Below are positions 1-8,682 of a DNA stretch of 62,498 nt, one piece after another. This stretch comes from a virus. Location: positions 1 to 62,498 of the IMG/VR virus record IMGVR_UViG_3300037840_000097; one strand, written 5' to 3'. The number at the start of each line of letters is the position of its first letter. Position 1 is the stretch's first letter. The notes beneath the pieces were generated by a model, which was not told the origin of the DNA, did no database searches, and saw only the letters and a program-made list of their open reading frames with translations. The position numbers were made by a program, and so were the translations under genes.

Positions 1-535
1 TACCACTGTAGGCAGATTGAAATGTTGAAGTGACCCCTGCAGGTTGTAACGGATCGTCTACCACAGACGGCATTGCTGTAATACCATTATTTAAAAATGT
101 TTGAGTGCTAACATCAAAATTAGGGTTGATATCAGTAGCAGAGATAGGGGTATTAGAATTAGCAGTGTCAATAACAATCAACGAAATCGTATACTCGATC
201 TCTAGTTGATGTTTAACTTTAGCTTCAACTTTTTGTACTAGCACATCATACTGGAGTGGTCCGTACTGAAACTTAACAGGTTGAGTCTTTGTCCCTAACC
301 GTTCAATTTGCTGATATCTAGTAAGAGCATTACCACCAAATAAAATACCAGTCCATTCCGTAGCAGTTGGGAACACACCCAAAACGTGAGGTACAACTTG
401 TGACTTCCCAGATTGACTAAGAAGTTTATGTGTAACTACTTGTTTCTCAAAACCCACCGAAAATTCTGCTGGAACTTCAAATTTAGTGAGTTCCACATCA
501 CCTATCTGAAAAGTGTATGTTAGAGGAATTGCCAC
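1..535 (-). CDS. tail/baseplate assembly protein, partial (3' end beyond window)
   Basis: An open frame starts at a GTG at 535, directly abutting the stop of the tape measure gene, and runs off the left edge without a stop, so about 178 N-terminal residues are visible. The text includes ATEWTGILFGGNALTRYQ and a run of beta-type segments, reminiscent of baseplate hub or gpU-like tail proteins that follow the tape measure gene in contractile-tail phages. The role is inferred from position and general character; no diagnostic motif is present. The C-terminal part, and any LysM domain there, cannot be seen. Confidence 0.7.
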   Translation of the reverse strand, partial: MAIPLTYTFQIGDVELTKFEVPAEFSVGFEKQVVTHKLLSQSGKSQVVPHVLGVFPTATEWTGILFGGNALTRYQQIERLGTKTQPVKFQYGPLQYDVLVQKVEAKVKHQLEIEYTISLIVIDTANSNTPISATDINPNFDVSTQTFLNNGITAMPSVVDDPLQPAGVTSTFQSAYSG

Positions 536-3160
536 TTAAGCTGTTCCTGCTAACGCATGGGGACGACCAGGAACTCCAGTCCCACCTGGAGATATCAACA
601 AGGCAGTCTTCAGTGCCTTGATAGTGCCTTTGTGGGCAGCTTCAAGAATTTTCTTGTGATCAGCCGTAGTTCCACCTGTTACATTTATCTCATTGTGAAT
701 GGTAATAGGGTGTACCAGTGCTTCAGCACGTGAGCGAGCCATCATATCTTGACGAGTGAGAGGAATTGTAGTTACTTGATGAGTGACAACCGGGGGTTGT
801 GGATGATGTTTATTCCACATGAACTGGCGATACTCTAATGACGACATGAGATGAGGTGCCGGTTGTACTGAATGAGGCGAAGTTCCGCCTTCAAAGAGAG
901 GCTTCTTCCCTAAGTCTTTACGCACTTCATCGATGAATGTTTTAGTCCAATCAATAACTTCCCAGGGATGAGTAAATAACTCCCAGAGAAGTTTTACTAA
1001 CTTCACGAATTCATCAAGTAACCACTTAAACAGATCCACTACAAGGTCCTTAATCACTACTATAATGACTCCAGTAACCTTGATGATGTCTGCAACGATA
1101 TCAGCCACGCTCTTAGGGTGCTTACTGAACCAGTCTACAGCGTCAATAGCTAAAGTAACCCACCCAACAAGCCCAAGAAACCTAGGGGCAAGAGTTTCTA
1201 GTAACCTGCCAAAGACTTCAAAATAACCTAGAAAGGGTTTGAACCAAACCATCGCGTCCACAGCTATGTTACTACCTGCACGGCCCCACATTGCAGTTTG
1301 AGCTCCCTGAGTCACTCTACCAGCAGCGTCTCTAGTAACTCCACGTCCAAACAGTCCTTCTCTCAACCAGGTAATGTCATCACCCATAGCTCCAAGCAAC
1401 CCTTGCTTTGCTGCTCCACCCACTACAAATCGTCCAGTTGCACTTCTAACCTGAGGTCTACCGAATAACCCAAGCAATAGACCATCAAATACCCCACCAA
1501 AATTTGCCACGCTACCAACTGATTTAGCTAGGTTAGGCACCGCAGCCGCGATAACAGCTTCGCCCCCCGCGCCAAGGCCCGCGCGAGCGAGTCCGATCGC
1601 TCCGGCACCCGCTAAAACCGCGCCGCTAACGGTTGCTAAAAGACCGAGCGCGCCGATCGCGGTTCCGATTTGAGCGGCGGCTTGAGGATGGGCCATGTTG
1701 AAGTCAATTATCTTTTGCAAGAATCCATTCAACATAGTTAGAATCTTCAAAACGGTGTCTAAAGGTCCGCCTTTAATAGCTGTACCTGTTGCAATATCTA
1801 CACCACCAAACTGAAGGAGAAGGTTCTGTAGAGCTGCATCCATTTTATGCTGCTGACCGACTAGAGTGGATCGAATCTGAGACACTAGTTGCGCTAAGTC
1901 CTGTTGAGTATGAACTTGTTCTTGGAAATTTAACAGTGAGCTGGTGAAACCAAATGCTTTTTGCTGTTCGGGTGACAAATCACGAGCAGACAAAATATAA
2001 GCACCACGTGCTCCTCGAAGGTTTAGTAGTGTAGCAAAGTCCGCTGCATACATATCAGCGCCTTTCTGCTTCCCAAACTCTTTTTCATACTTAATAATGT
2101 TATCTGTTAAAAAGTTAGAAATACCTTCAAGCCCGTGCTGCCTATAAGCATCCAGAAATTTATTAGGAGCAGTTTGAAGAATAGCTGAAGAAGCAAGTCT
2201 TTCCTGTTGAGCCTTCGTCATGGTATCAAGGTCATAAGGTAATCCAAGTTTTTTCAGTTGATCAGCTTCTTGAATTACCATGGCTCTTGCCTTAGCAGGA
2301 TCCACATGACCTAACACACCTAGCCGAGATGCAGCTAATAATTTCTGCGAAATATTGTCAGACGTCATACCCTTGGCTATGTTAAGCATAGGTAAAAACA
2401 AATTATTGAGTGAAGTACCTGCCGATGCAGGTCCCATACCCATTCTAGACATGAACGCAGACAGAACTACAAAATCATCCGGCTTAATCCCGATAGTTCG
2501 AGCTAAGTTTCCAAAGTACTGCTCAGAATACCTTAAATCTGTGGAAGAGAAATGCCCTGTGGTATGTTCTGCCTTAGATACGGTATTCAAGAAGTCGTAT
2601 GCTGCTTCTCCATAGAGTCCATATGCCTTCATTACCGAAGCAAGATTTGCAGCAGTACCTTGAGGTGTCCCAGGTCCCACTTTACGCATTTTCTCAGCTT
2701 CAGCTAGAAAGGTAACAGCATCCCCCAGCGCATATCCACTTTTACCCTTGCGTGTCGCCTCATCAGAAAGAAACCCAGCGCCCAACAATTGACGTTGAAT
2801 CTGTGTGATGTCTTCCATACTAAAAATTGTAGATTTAGTGCCACTTGTTAATTCAAATCGTTGAGTAGCTAAAGCTTGAAGATTTTGGGGAGTAACCTTA
2901 TTACCCATGGACTGAGTAAGCATCACCATCTGCTGCTGATAACTACCCGCAGCTTCCGCCATCTGAGCAAACAAATTAAGAGATGTCTTCCCAAAATCCA
3001 TCAAAGCAACACCACCTGCTACTTTAAGGGTATTCAGAGCAGTGTTTAACTTTTGAGTGCTCATATGAGCTTGGTTAACAGCATTAGTAAGCGACATGAA
3101 GCCGCTACCCGTTAAATTAACAGCAGAAAACTGAAGGAGTACCCGCCAGGTACTAGCCAC
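536..3160 (-). CDS. tail tape measure protein
   Basis: 874 residues, the largest gene of the tail block. The first 450 residues have the helical TP901-type tape-measure look, with an N-terminal MTQSMG/SGTKSTIF region and an FVVLSAFMSRMGMG segment. Hydrophobic segments follow at about 490-545 and 640-720, usual for proteins that enter the host membrane during DNA ejection. It sets tail length and is wrapped by the chaperones encoded just upstream. The start overlaps the tail completion gene by 8 bases. Residues about 490-537 (bases 1550-1690) are coded by a patch far richer in G+C than the rest of the gene, suggesting a recombined segment. Confidence 0.9.
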   Translation of the reverse strand: MASTWRVLLQFSAVNLTGSGFMSLTNAVNQAHMSTQKLNTALNTLKVAGGVALMDFGKTSLNLFAQMAEAAGSYQQQMVMLTQSMGNKVTPQNLQALATQRFELTSGTKSTIFSMEDITQIQRQLLGAGFLSDEATRKGKSGYALGDAVTFLAEAEKMRKVGPGTPQGTAANLASVMKAYGLYGEAAYDFLNTVSKAEHTTGHFSSTDLRYSEQYFGNLARTIGIKPDDFVVLSAFMSRMGMGPASAGTSLNNLFLPMLNIAKGMTSDNISQKLLAASRLGVLGHVDPAKARAMVIQEADQLKKLGLPYDLDTMTKAQQERLASSAILQTAPNKFLDAYRQHGLEGISNFLTDNIIKYEKEFGKQKGADMYAADFATLLNLRGARGAYILSARDLSPEQQKAFGFTSSLLNFQEQVHTQQDLAQLVSQIRSTLVGQQHKMDAALQNLLLQFGGVDIATGTAIKGGPLDTVLKILTMLNGFLQKIIDFNMAHPQAAAQIGTAIGALGLLATVSGAVLAGAGAIGLARAGLGAGGEAVIAAAVPNLAKSVGSVANFGGVFDGLLLGLFGRPQVRSATGRFVVGGAAKQGLLGAMGDDITWLREGLFGRGVTRDAAGRVTQGAQTAMWGRAGSNIAVDAMVWFKPFLGYFEVFGRLLETLAPRFLGLVGWVTLAIDAVDWFSKHPKSVADIVADIIKVTGVIIVVIKDLVVDLFKWLLDEFVKLVKLLWELFTHPWEVIDWTKTFIDEVRKDLGKKPLFEGGTSPHSVQPAPHLMSSLEYRQFMWNKHHPQPPVVTHQVTTIPLTRQDMMARSRAEALVHPITIHNEINVTGGTTADHKKILEAAHKGTIKALKTALLISPGGTGVPGRPHALAGTA

Positions 3161-3704
3161 CAGTTACTTCTTCCTGTTCATCAACAGTCTGACTTATACG
3201 AAGACGCCGACCATTCAGCATCCACTCTATCCAGACATCCCCGGCGATACTCCGAGCCTTATCTTGAGCTAATATTAGTGCAGGACCAATGACGGCCCGC
3301 TGAGGAACATGTTCAGTACCCTCTTCATGTGCTTGAGCTTCAGGTAAATCAGAACCAAGCTCAACTGAGAAACTTTCAGTTACTTGAAGTTTATAACTAT
3401 CACGCAAGTCTCCACGCTCAAGCAAGGGATCGTCCTCCGGGTTGATACCTCGCCGCTCACGTCTTGATAGGGTTTCGTCAGAGAGTTCTTCCCATGCTGG
3501 AAACTCTCCAATTTCTGGTTGATAGTTTCCTGGTAAAGAGCGTGCAGTTTCCAAAACCGCATTACCTGCTCCAACTAGAGCATAGTTAATAGCTTCCTCA
3601 CTTCGACCCATACAATCGTTGAGAAAGATACCTAACTCAGCAAAAGAAGTAAACTCATGGTCCACTAGGCAATACCCGACCAGAATTTTTCTTCTTACGC
3701 TCAT
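3153..3704 (-). CDS. virion morphogenesis / tail completion protein
   Basis: 183 residues resembling the Mu gpG / P2 gpS tail completion (phage virion morphogenesis) family. Features are a helical N-terminal half ending in a run of AI..AL..AG residues, the motif DPLLERGDLRDSY, and later a short HEEGTEHVPQRAVIGPA stretch typical of that family. Members act at the head-tail joint or tail terminus. The start at 3704 overlaps the upstream frame (3655-3876) by 50 bases; a later Met at about 3611 is an alternative. Family assignment is by motif only. Confidence 0.7.
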   Translation of the reverse strand: MSVRRKILVGYCLVDHEFTSFAELGIFLNDCMGRSEEAINYALVGAGNAVLETARSLPGNYQPEIGEFPAWEELSDETLSRRERRGINPEDDPLLERGDLRDSYKLQVTESFSVELGSDLPEAQAHEEGTEHVPQRAVIGPALILAQDKARSIAGDVWIEWMLNGRRLRISQTVDEQEEVTGG

Positions 3705-3876
3705 CCAGGGTGGACTGCCAAATCCCTAGTGTAACTGACCCAGACTCATCTTCCTCTTCGTAGTCCCACACAAACTTATCTCCCTGCATCTCACCTTTTA
3801 TGATGCCTATAGCGCTGAGAGTTGCTTCATCCATGAGTTGTGTTTCAGACCAAGTAGGATTAGCAATGGCAGCCAT
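3655..3876 (-). CDS. tail assembly chaperone C-terminal frame (probably made by -1 frameshift)
   Basis: A 73-residue frame, ATG at 3876, lies between the main chaperone gene (ending at 3900) and the tail completion gene. It has no good ribosome site. The same frame stays open upstream of the ATG (TTDPGFVA...) into the end of the 3900-4352 gene, and the region is acidic and tryptophan-containing like gpGT tails. Position between tail tube and tape measure is where lambda-like G/GT frameshift pairs lie. I infer it is the extension of the upstream chaperone, reached by a -1 shift near 3921; independent initiation is the alternative. Confidence 0.55.
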   Translation of the reverse strand: MAAIANPTWSETQLMDEATLSAIGIIKGEMQGDKFVWDYEEEDESGSVTLGIWQSTLDERKKKNSGRVLPSGP

Positions 3877-3899
3877 TGCTACGAAACCTGGATCAGTGG

Positions 3900-4352
3900 T
3901 CAGTCCCTGAGTCTCTCCAACTTTTCACGTGCTAGAGGTAGCGTAGCTTGTCTAATATGCTCCCGAGTTGCATCCTCAGACATACCAGCTTCCATGGCTT
4001 CAAGGACCGCAGTAGCTGCAATACGAGTAGCTTCTGGCATGGTAAGCTTTTGCCACTTCTCCATAAATTCATCCAAGTCGTCTTCAGACTTGAATCTAGC
4101 AAGCATACCTAAAAATTGCCCTTTGCTTCCTAAGGGTGACGGAGGCCCTCCATCCCACCGCCGAATACTTAAAAAAGCCCGGCCAATCTCTGTGAATTCT
4201 GTGTCTTTGATATAATCATCTAGTAAAGCTCGTAACTTCACTCGAATGATACCAACCGGCTTGCCAACTGTGATCGTAACCCCATCAATTAACTTGTGTG
4301 TAAACGTAGGGTCATTGATATCAACTTCTGGTACTATTTCCGTTGTGGACAT
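3900..4352 (-). CDS. tail assembly chaperone
   Basis: 150 residues beginning MSTTEIVPEVDIND, with an AAGGAG ribosome site eight bases before the ATG. Placed between tail tube and tape measure genes, it fits the role of the gpG-like chaperone that coats the tape measure protein during tail assembly. The protein is mostly helical after residue 40 and ends in a charged REKLERLRD tail. The final codons contain GAA AAG TTG in a short window where the -1 frame is open, consistent with programmed frameshifting into the next frame. No enzymatic motif is seen. Confidence 0.75.
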   Translation of the reverse strand: MSTTEIVPEVDINDPTFTHKLIDGVTITVGKPVGIIRVKLRALLDDYIKDTEFTEIGRAFLSIRRWDGGPPSPLGSKGQFLGMLARFKSEDDLDEFMEKWQKLTMPEATRIAATAVLEAMEAGMSEDATREHIRQATLPLAREKLERLRD

Positions 4353-4367
4353 GCTTCTCCTTCTAGG

Positions 4368-4844
4368 TTATGCTAGTGCTGATCCCCCAAACCCAGGCGT
4401 CGCACTCGTCATGGCTTGACGCAAGGGGAAGAATAATTTGAACGTACCCGTAACATCTTCGTTACCCTTAAACGAGCCACTGTCAGTAGGATACACAATT
4501 CCATTGATATACTGATATATATCAACAGACCCATCGTCGTTACGGACAGTTTGCTGCATAGACACATCAATGTCAGGATTACCAGCCACATAGTTGTCCT
4601 GAACGAACTGAGCAACCGCATCAGGAATCCCATCTTGCCGGTAGTATTGGATCGTAACATCCCAGCCGTTGAACACGGGCCGTGCAACTGTAATTCCACC
4701 ATTATTAGTAGGAACCACCTTTCGCTCGGTGTACTGCGGTTGGATATGGGTATCATAGTGCAGGTCAAACTGTTGAATTACTTGACCGTTCAGAGTAATA
4801 CTTACAGTGAGATCCCGCCCTAGATTTTGTTTGTGCTGACTCAT
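4368..4844 (-). CDS. tail tube protein
   Basis: 158 residues, predominantly beta with few charged helices, lying directly after the sheath gene as in P2, Mu and XkdM-type myoviruses. It begins MSQHKQNLGRDLTVS and contains DVTIQYYRQDG and a C-terminal GTFKLFFPLRQA segment. It would form the inner tube through which DNA passes. Ribosome site AAGGAAAGG precedes the ATG. The 13-base gap to the sheath and 15-base gap to the chaperone suggest one transcript. Assignment rests on position, size and fold character. Confidence 0.85.
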   Translation of the reverse strand: MSQHKQNLGRDLTVSITLNGQVIQQFDLHYDTHIQPQYTERKVVPTNNGGITVARPVFNGWDVTIQYYRQDGIPDAVAQFVQDNYVAGNPDIDVSMQQTVRNDDGSVDIYQYINGIVYPTDSGSFKGNEDVTGTFKLFFPLRQAMTSATPGFGGSALA

Positions 4845-4857
4845 TGTTTACCTTTCC

Positions 4858-6405
4858 TTAGAGGGAACCGGAATGAGCTGTAGTAGTCTGAACAGTTACC
4901 GTTTGACCAGCTGTCAGGTTAATGAGGAACTTGTTCACGATAGCCAAGTATTGAACAGTCACGTCAGCCTGTAGAATACCAATTTTGATATTTGCTACCG
5001 GGTTATTGCTTAAATCACACTGAGCATAGAACGCATTAATTGCAACGCCTACAAGTGGTCCCAAGTAGGAATTAAATGCATTCCGAACTGCCTCACGCAG
5101 GGGATCGTTAGGTAATATAGACTGAGGCTGGTCTACAAACTGACCCATCACAGTGCTTGAGAAAGCACGCGACAAGCTGTTCGTCATTCGAGTGTAAGCA
5201 ATTTCACCAGTCGCAAAGCTGCTGGAATTACCTGAATTCTTTCCATGACGGATACCTAGCGCGTTCGCCCCAGGAATCGGTAGAGCAACAAAATCAATTC
5301 CAATCGTTTCAAGAGCAGCTTCATCGGCATTACTATGAGGTTGAGCAGAAGGCCCATAGGTTTTATCCGTACCCAGAATTCCATACACTGGAGTATTACC
5401 AGGCGACTCCCAGGGTGCATTACTGCAGCAAATACCGGCCAAGATACACGCAGGAGCCAAATACACGTTGGAATTTAGATACGAATCAAAGTAGACCAAA
5501 TGATCCACCATGATAGACAACCAAGGACTTGACACACCTGCCGAATTAACAGCCGTGACAGCTGCCCCTGCTTGGGTATTAATTGGCAGTGACCCAATTG
5601 CCATGCACGTTTCTGACAGGGCAAAAGTCAACATAGTTGACCATGAAGTAGTATCTGTACATCCAGCAAGCCAGAAGACATCCATACCCATTTTACGCAG
5701 GGCATACATGCCTGTACGTGAACCACCACTACCATCTACGCCCAGAAGGTTAGCAGTTGTGATGCTCGCAACACCATCAAGACCACCCGTGAGAGTAGCA
5801 GTTGTAGCTGCTGTAAGCTCCACAGACGAAGGACCCTTTGCTGCAACAATATACTTACTAGCTGGAACGTTTGCAGTGCCAGTGTTTATTGCAGCCACCG
5901 CCGCAAGAGCAGATCCAGTGGTTGGTATATTGTCAAAAATTTCGTTCGTGTATGTACCTGGCTGAACAATGATCTTTAATGTACTTGGTTTACTACCAGC
6001 AACAATTGACACAATGATATTGTTACCGAAAGAACCAGTCCATAAAGCTGTCAAGCTCAAAATGACAGTAGGAACAGTGTCCTTAAAAGAACCTGTAGCA
6101 GCAGCTTGAGTTCCATCTCCAACCCGAGTAGCCACCAAACCACCCTGGGGCTGTTGGGCAAGGAAAATAGCTCCCTCATTCACCAAGGGTGAGGGGTTAC
6201 TAGCAAGAGGAAATCCAAACGTAGACAAAAGTTGAGTGACTGAGTTAATGTTCTGTGCAACATTCAGTGGTCCCCAAGAACCCCCACCCACAACTCCACC
6301 TGTGAGTGTGGCACCTCCAGCTGCAATGACAGGTTGGGGAGGTTTGACAACCACCCAAACATTATCTGCCCCTACTAGCCCAGCTGCTCCATATGCTATA
6401 GGCAT
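4858..6405 (-). CDS. contractile tail sheath protein
   Basis: 515 residues with the layout of phage tail sheath proteins: an N-terminal MPIAYGAAGLVGADN beta region, a glycine-rich GGVVGGGSWGPLN loop close to the usual sheath signature, and a C-terminal half with DPLREAVRNAFNSYLGPL and a final beta strand segment for the interlocking handshake. It proves the tail is contractile. The ATG overlaps the stop of the 51-residue gene upstream (TAATG), implying translational coupling. Confidence 0.92.
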   Translation of the reverse strand: MPIAYGAAGLVGADNVWVVVKPPQPVIAAGGATLTGGVVGGGSWGPLNVAQNINSVTQLLSTFGFPLASNPSPLVNEGAIFLAQQPQGGLVATRVGDGTQAAATGSFKDTVPTVILSLTALWTGSFGNNIIVSIVAGSKPSTLKIIVQPGTYTNEIFDNIPTTGSALAAVAAINTGTANVPASKYIVAAKGPSSVELTAATTATLTGGLDGVASITTANLLGVDGSGGSRTGMYALRKMGMDVFWLAGCTDTTSWSTMLTFALSETCMAIGSLPINTQAGAAVTAVNSAGVSSPWLSIMVDHLVYFDSYLNSNVYLAPACILAGICCSNAPWESPGNTPVYGILGTDKTYGPSAQPHSNADEAALETIGIDFVALPIPGANALGIRHGKNSGNSSSFATGEIAYTRMTNSLSRAFSSTVMGQFVDQPQSILPNDPLREAVRNAFNSYLGPLVGVAINAFYAQCDLSNNPVANIKIGILQADVTVQYLAIVNKFLINLTAGQTVTVQTTTAHSGSL

Positions 6406-6560
6406 TACTTACCTTCCTTCATCTCTTTGAAAGTGAGTTGTTTTGTAGGTTCAGAAACGTTTGTAGGTACGAAGAAACGCATAACGTTTTCGGGAACCTC
6501 AGTTAATTCTTGCCCCTTGTAATAAGGAGGAACACTTTGAGTACAAACATACACAATCAT
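6405..6560 (-). CDS. small protein between tail terminator and sheath
   Basis: A 51-residue frame starting MIVYVCTQSVPPYYKGQEL and ending MKEGK. Its ATG overlaps the upstream stop (ATGA) and its stop overlaps the sheath ATG (TAATG), a double coupling that makes chance unlikely. One Cys and an acidic middle are the only visible features. Function unknown; a structural or translational-coupling role in the tail operon is the natural guess. Confidence 0.7.
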   Translation of the reverse strand: MIVYVCTQSVPPYYKGQELTEVPENVMRFFVPTNVSEPTKQLTFKEMKEGK

Positions 6561-7186
6561 AGCTGATTCACCAACGTAGTTTTCACTACTCCTCCTGAAG
6601 GGTTAATATTTGTAATAGTTTCAACCACTGTTGTTACAGGTACTCCAAGAACCTCGGTAAAGTCTGCATCGAAAGTGAATGTACGTACATACACAGAGTC
6701 CGACTGCTCATAATCCTCGCTCTCTTGTTTTACATACTTGAAGAGAGTAAGAGTTCCATCAGCATGTCGTAAACGGTAATTGTCTCCTAGATTGAGTCGC
6801 AAAAGTTGAGCTATAGATTGACGACTGTCTTTGCTATAAGCCCATACTTGGACGGCTATGCGTTTCTTCTCCCGGCCTATTTCGACATATTCGGTTCCGG
6901 AAGCAGGAGTACCTGTACCTAACGTAATTTGTTCAGGCCCTCGATTAATGAAAGGAAACACGGTGCCTTGCTTCAAATCAAACACTGACACTTGAGTAAG
7001 TTTATTCTCAAGTCTCTTCATGACATGCTGCTGAATCGGGTACCCAGCAGCTATGAGAGTAGCAGGAATTACACCAGCAGTCTGCGCTGTGTTAGGAAAC
7101 AAGAAAGGTATATTAGGCTGGTAAGGTGCAAGCCAAGTATTTATTTGAGCCGCAGTGTCATCCATCACTTGGTCAAGGTCGGCCAT
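6557..7186 (-). CDS. tail terminator / head-tail joining protein (putative)
   Basis: 209 residues from the ATG at 7186, which follows a GGGGG run; a TTG start at 7198 is also possible. The protein has a helical N terminus followed by beta-rich sequence including KRIAVQVWAYSKDSRQSIAQ and FTFDADFTEVLGVPV. Its place between connector genes and the sheath is where tail terminators lie. The start overlaps the receiver gene by 14 bases. Function is inferred from context only. Confidence 0.6.
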   Translation of the reverse strand: MADLDQVMDDTAAQINTWLAPYQPNIPFLFPNTAQTAGVIPATLIAAGYPIQQHVMKRLENKLTQVSVFDLKQGTVFPFINRGPEQITLGTGTPASGTEYVEIGREKKRIAVQVWAYSKDSRQSIAQLLRLNLGDNYRLRHADGTLTLFKYVKQESEDYEQSDSVYVRTFTFDADFTEVLGVPVTTVVETITNINPSGGVVKTTLVNQL

Positions 7187-7550
7187 CGTCGCCCCCAACC
7201 AATTGCTTTTGATTTATCAAACTTAGCATAGCGGCTAAGAACCACTCATCTGGGAATGGTTTTACTAGGAGATAGTCAGCTCCTACCAAATAAGGATCTG
7301 ATACAGCTTTTTGCCCCATAGATGTGATAAGAACAATCTTCACGGAGGAACTCAATGCTCTAATAGCACGAGCAGCATCAACTCCGGTCATGTTCTTCAT
7401 GACAATATCCAAAATTACTACTTGAGGTGTGAGCAAGGGATAATATTTTACAGCGTCTACCCCACTGTCATAATTCCCAAGTATAATCATTCCAAATTTA
7501 ATAGCAACAGCAGCATTACGATCTCGCTGTTGAGGCGAATCGTCTGCCAT
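7173..7550 (-). CDS. CheY-like response regulator receiver protein
   Basis: 125 residues (from the ATG at 7550) matching a stand-alone receiver domain. Visible are the acidic pair D3-D4 (MADDSP), the phosphoacceptor D48 in VVILDIVMKNMTG, T76-S77 in VLITSMG and K97 in LLVKPF, so every phosphotransfer residue is present. No output domain follows. In-frame codons just before the ATG spell LKGVTVI, exactly the first beta strand a receiver needs, but no ATG, GTG or TTG lies there before an in-frame TAA at 7605-7607. The gene sits inside the virion operon, between a 115-residue gene and the tail terminator candidate. A structural role of a receiver-like fold or phosphorelay interference with the host are both open. 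Confidence 0.85.
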   Translation of the reverse strand: MADDSPQQRDRNAAVAIKFGMIILGNYDSGVDAVKYYPLLTPQVVILDIVMKNMTGVDAARAIRALSSSVKIVLITSMGQKAVSDPYLVGADYLLVKPFPDEWFLAAMLSLINQKQLVGGDDGRP

Positions 7551-7567
7551 GATGACAGTTACACCTT

Positions 7568-7915
7568 TTAAATACTGCTGTTGGATACTAGTCTCTCCGC
7601 AATTTTAAATTCATGTTCGTCAAGTAATGGTTGGATTAGCTCCGCATAGTCACGTTCTATTTGTGTGACTTCTTTAATTAGTTGATCCTCTGCATCTTGA
7701 TCTCGCCATTTATACAGATATCCACGTAACATCTCTCCGTTACGTCCCATTTTAGAAACTTTATCAAGATATTTTGGAGGAGTGTTAATAGCTTCTGCAA
7801 AACGAACTTCAGCTTCAAGGATTGCATTGCGCATCCATTCTCCATGAGGTGCACATTTTTCTGCAAATTCTTTTGTAAGATCTTCAATAAGATCCAAGTA
7901 TTCTTGACCATTCAT
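7568..7915 (-). CDS. hypothetical protein, connector region
   Basis: 115 residues, acidic and almost entirely helical (MNGQEYLDLIEDLTKEF ... LLDEHEFKIAERL). The ATG overlaps the upstream stop (ATGA at 7912-7915). It lies in the head-to-tail connector stretch of the operon, so a neck or assembly role is likely, but no family is recognised. Its 3' end overlaps the coding extension upstream of the receiver gene. Confidence 0.7.
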   Translation of the reverse strand: MNGQEYLDLIEDLTKEFAEKCAPHGEWMRNAILEAEVRFAEAINTPPKYLDKVSKMGRNGEMLRGYLYKWRDQDAEDQLIKEVTQIERDYAELIQPLLDEHEFKIAERLVSNSSI

Positions 7916-8682
7916 ACGAAGAGACTCTCAGCAATTAACATGTAACCCTGTAACCCTACACTATATGTGGAAATCGTTTGTATCATATACCGATTACCGT
8001 TCTGATCTGATATAGTGTCTCCTGGCTCAATATATAAACCAGGTAACAAAGGCACATACGAAAACATTTCAACACGATGTGTTGTAGTAGGTTGCTGAAT
8101 TTTTGGAGAAGGTCCTAATCTCTTGTATGGTTGTAACCCAAGTGGAATAACAGCAGGGCTCAAAAATCCGTTGGGTGTACCAATGTAATAGTACCCATCG
8201 TTAAGAATATACGGGCGCTCAGTAGTTTTACCGGCTCCTTGGTAATCAACTAAACCTAGAAGTTGTTCAGAGTCTCCCTTACCCCAAGGTCTAGAAATAT
8301 TACCTTCAACTTCCGTACGAATGAAAGTATTATATGACAACGGACGTAATTGAGCTAAAGTGAACATCTCATTCGTTTTACGATGACGTCCTACCCTAAC
8401 AGCTACATCACCTACTTTGAGATCTGTAGCATCACACATGCCTGTGTAAATCATGTCATAGATGTTAGTTTGCTCAATGGCTATTGCGGCATTTGTCTTT
8501 ACCATACGTATAGGGAAGGAGCACAAAATCTTATTAGGTTCGTTAAGCATAGAACCCTGCGTAGGTTCGCGCCCATCTAAACCATCGGATAGTCGATAGA
8601 TATCATAAGGCTCGCCAATAATTTCAGCAGCCCTACCTCTGCCATACTGGACAACGTCATCCAGTGCAGCGTAGTCTATCAT
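7912..8682 (-). CDS. virion structural protein (head-tail connector region)
   Basis: 256 residues from the ATG at 8682, chosen because it forms an ATGA overlap with the preceding stop; an upstream start at 8694 would add four residues. The sequence is beta-rich with a long aromatic C-terminal half (GYYYIGTPNGFLSP; FSYVPLLPGLYIEPGD). No known motif. Position among connector genes suggests a head-closure or neck component. Confidence 0.65.
   Translation of the reverse strand: MIDYAALDDVVQYGRGRAAEIIGEPYDIYRLSDGLDGREPTQGSMLNEPNKILCSFPIRMVKTNAAIAIEQTNIYDMIYTGMCDATDLKVGDVAVRVGRHRKTNEMFTLAQLRPLSYNTFIRTEVEGNISRPWGKGDSEQLLGLVDYQGAGKTTERPYILNDGYYYIGTPNGFLSPAVIPLGLQPYKRLGPSPKIQQPTTTHRVEMFSYVPLLPGLYIEPGDTISDQNGNRYMIQTISTYSVGLQGYMLIAESLFV

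Noticed and set aside
3838-4215. 125-codon plus-strand frame
   Set aside because: Antisense shadow of the tail chaperone gene.
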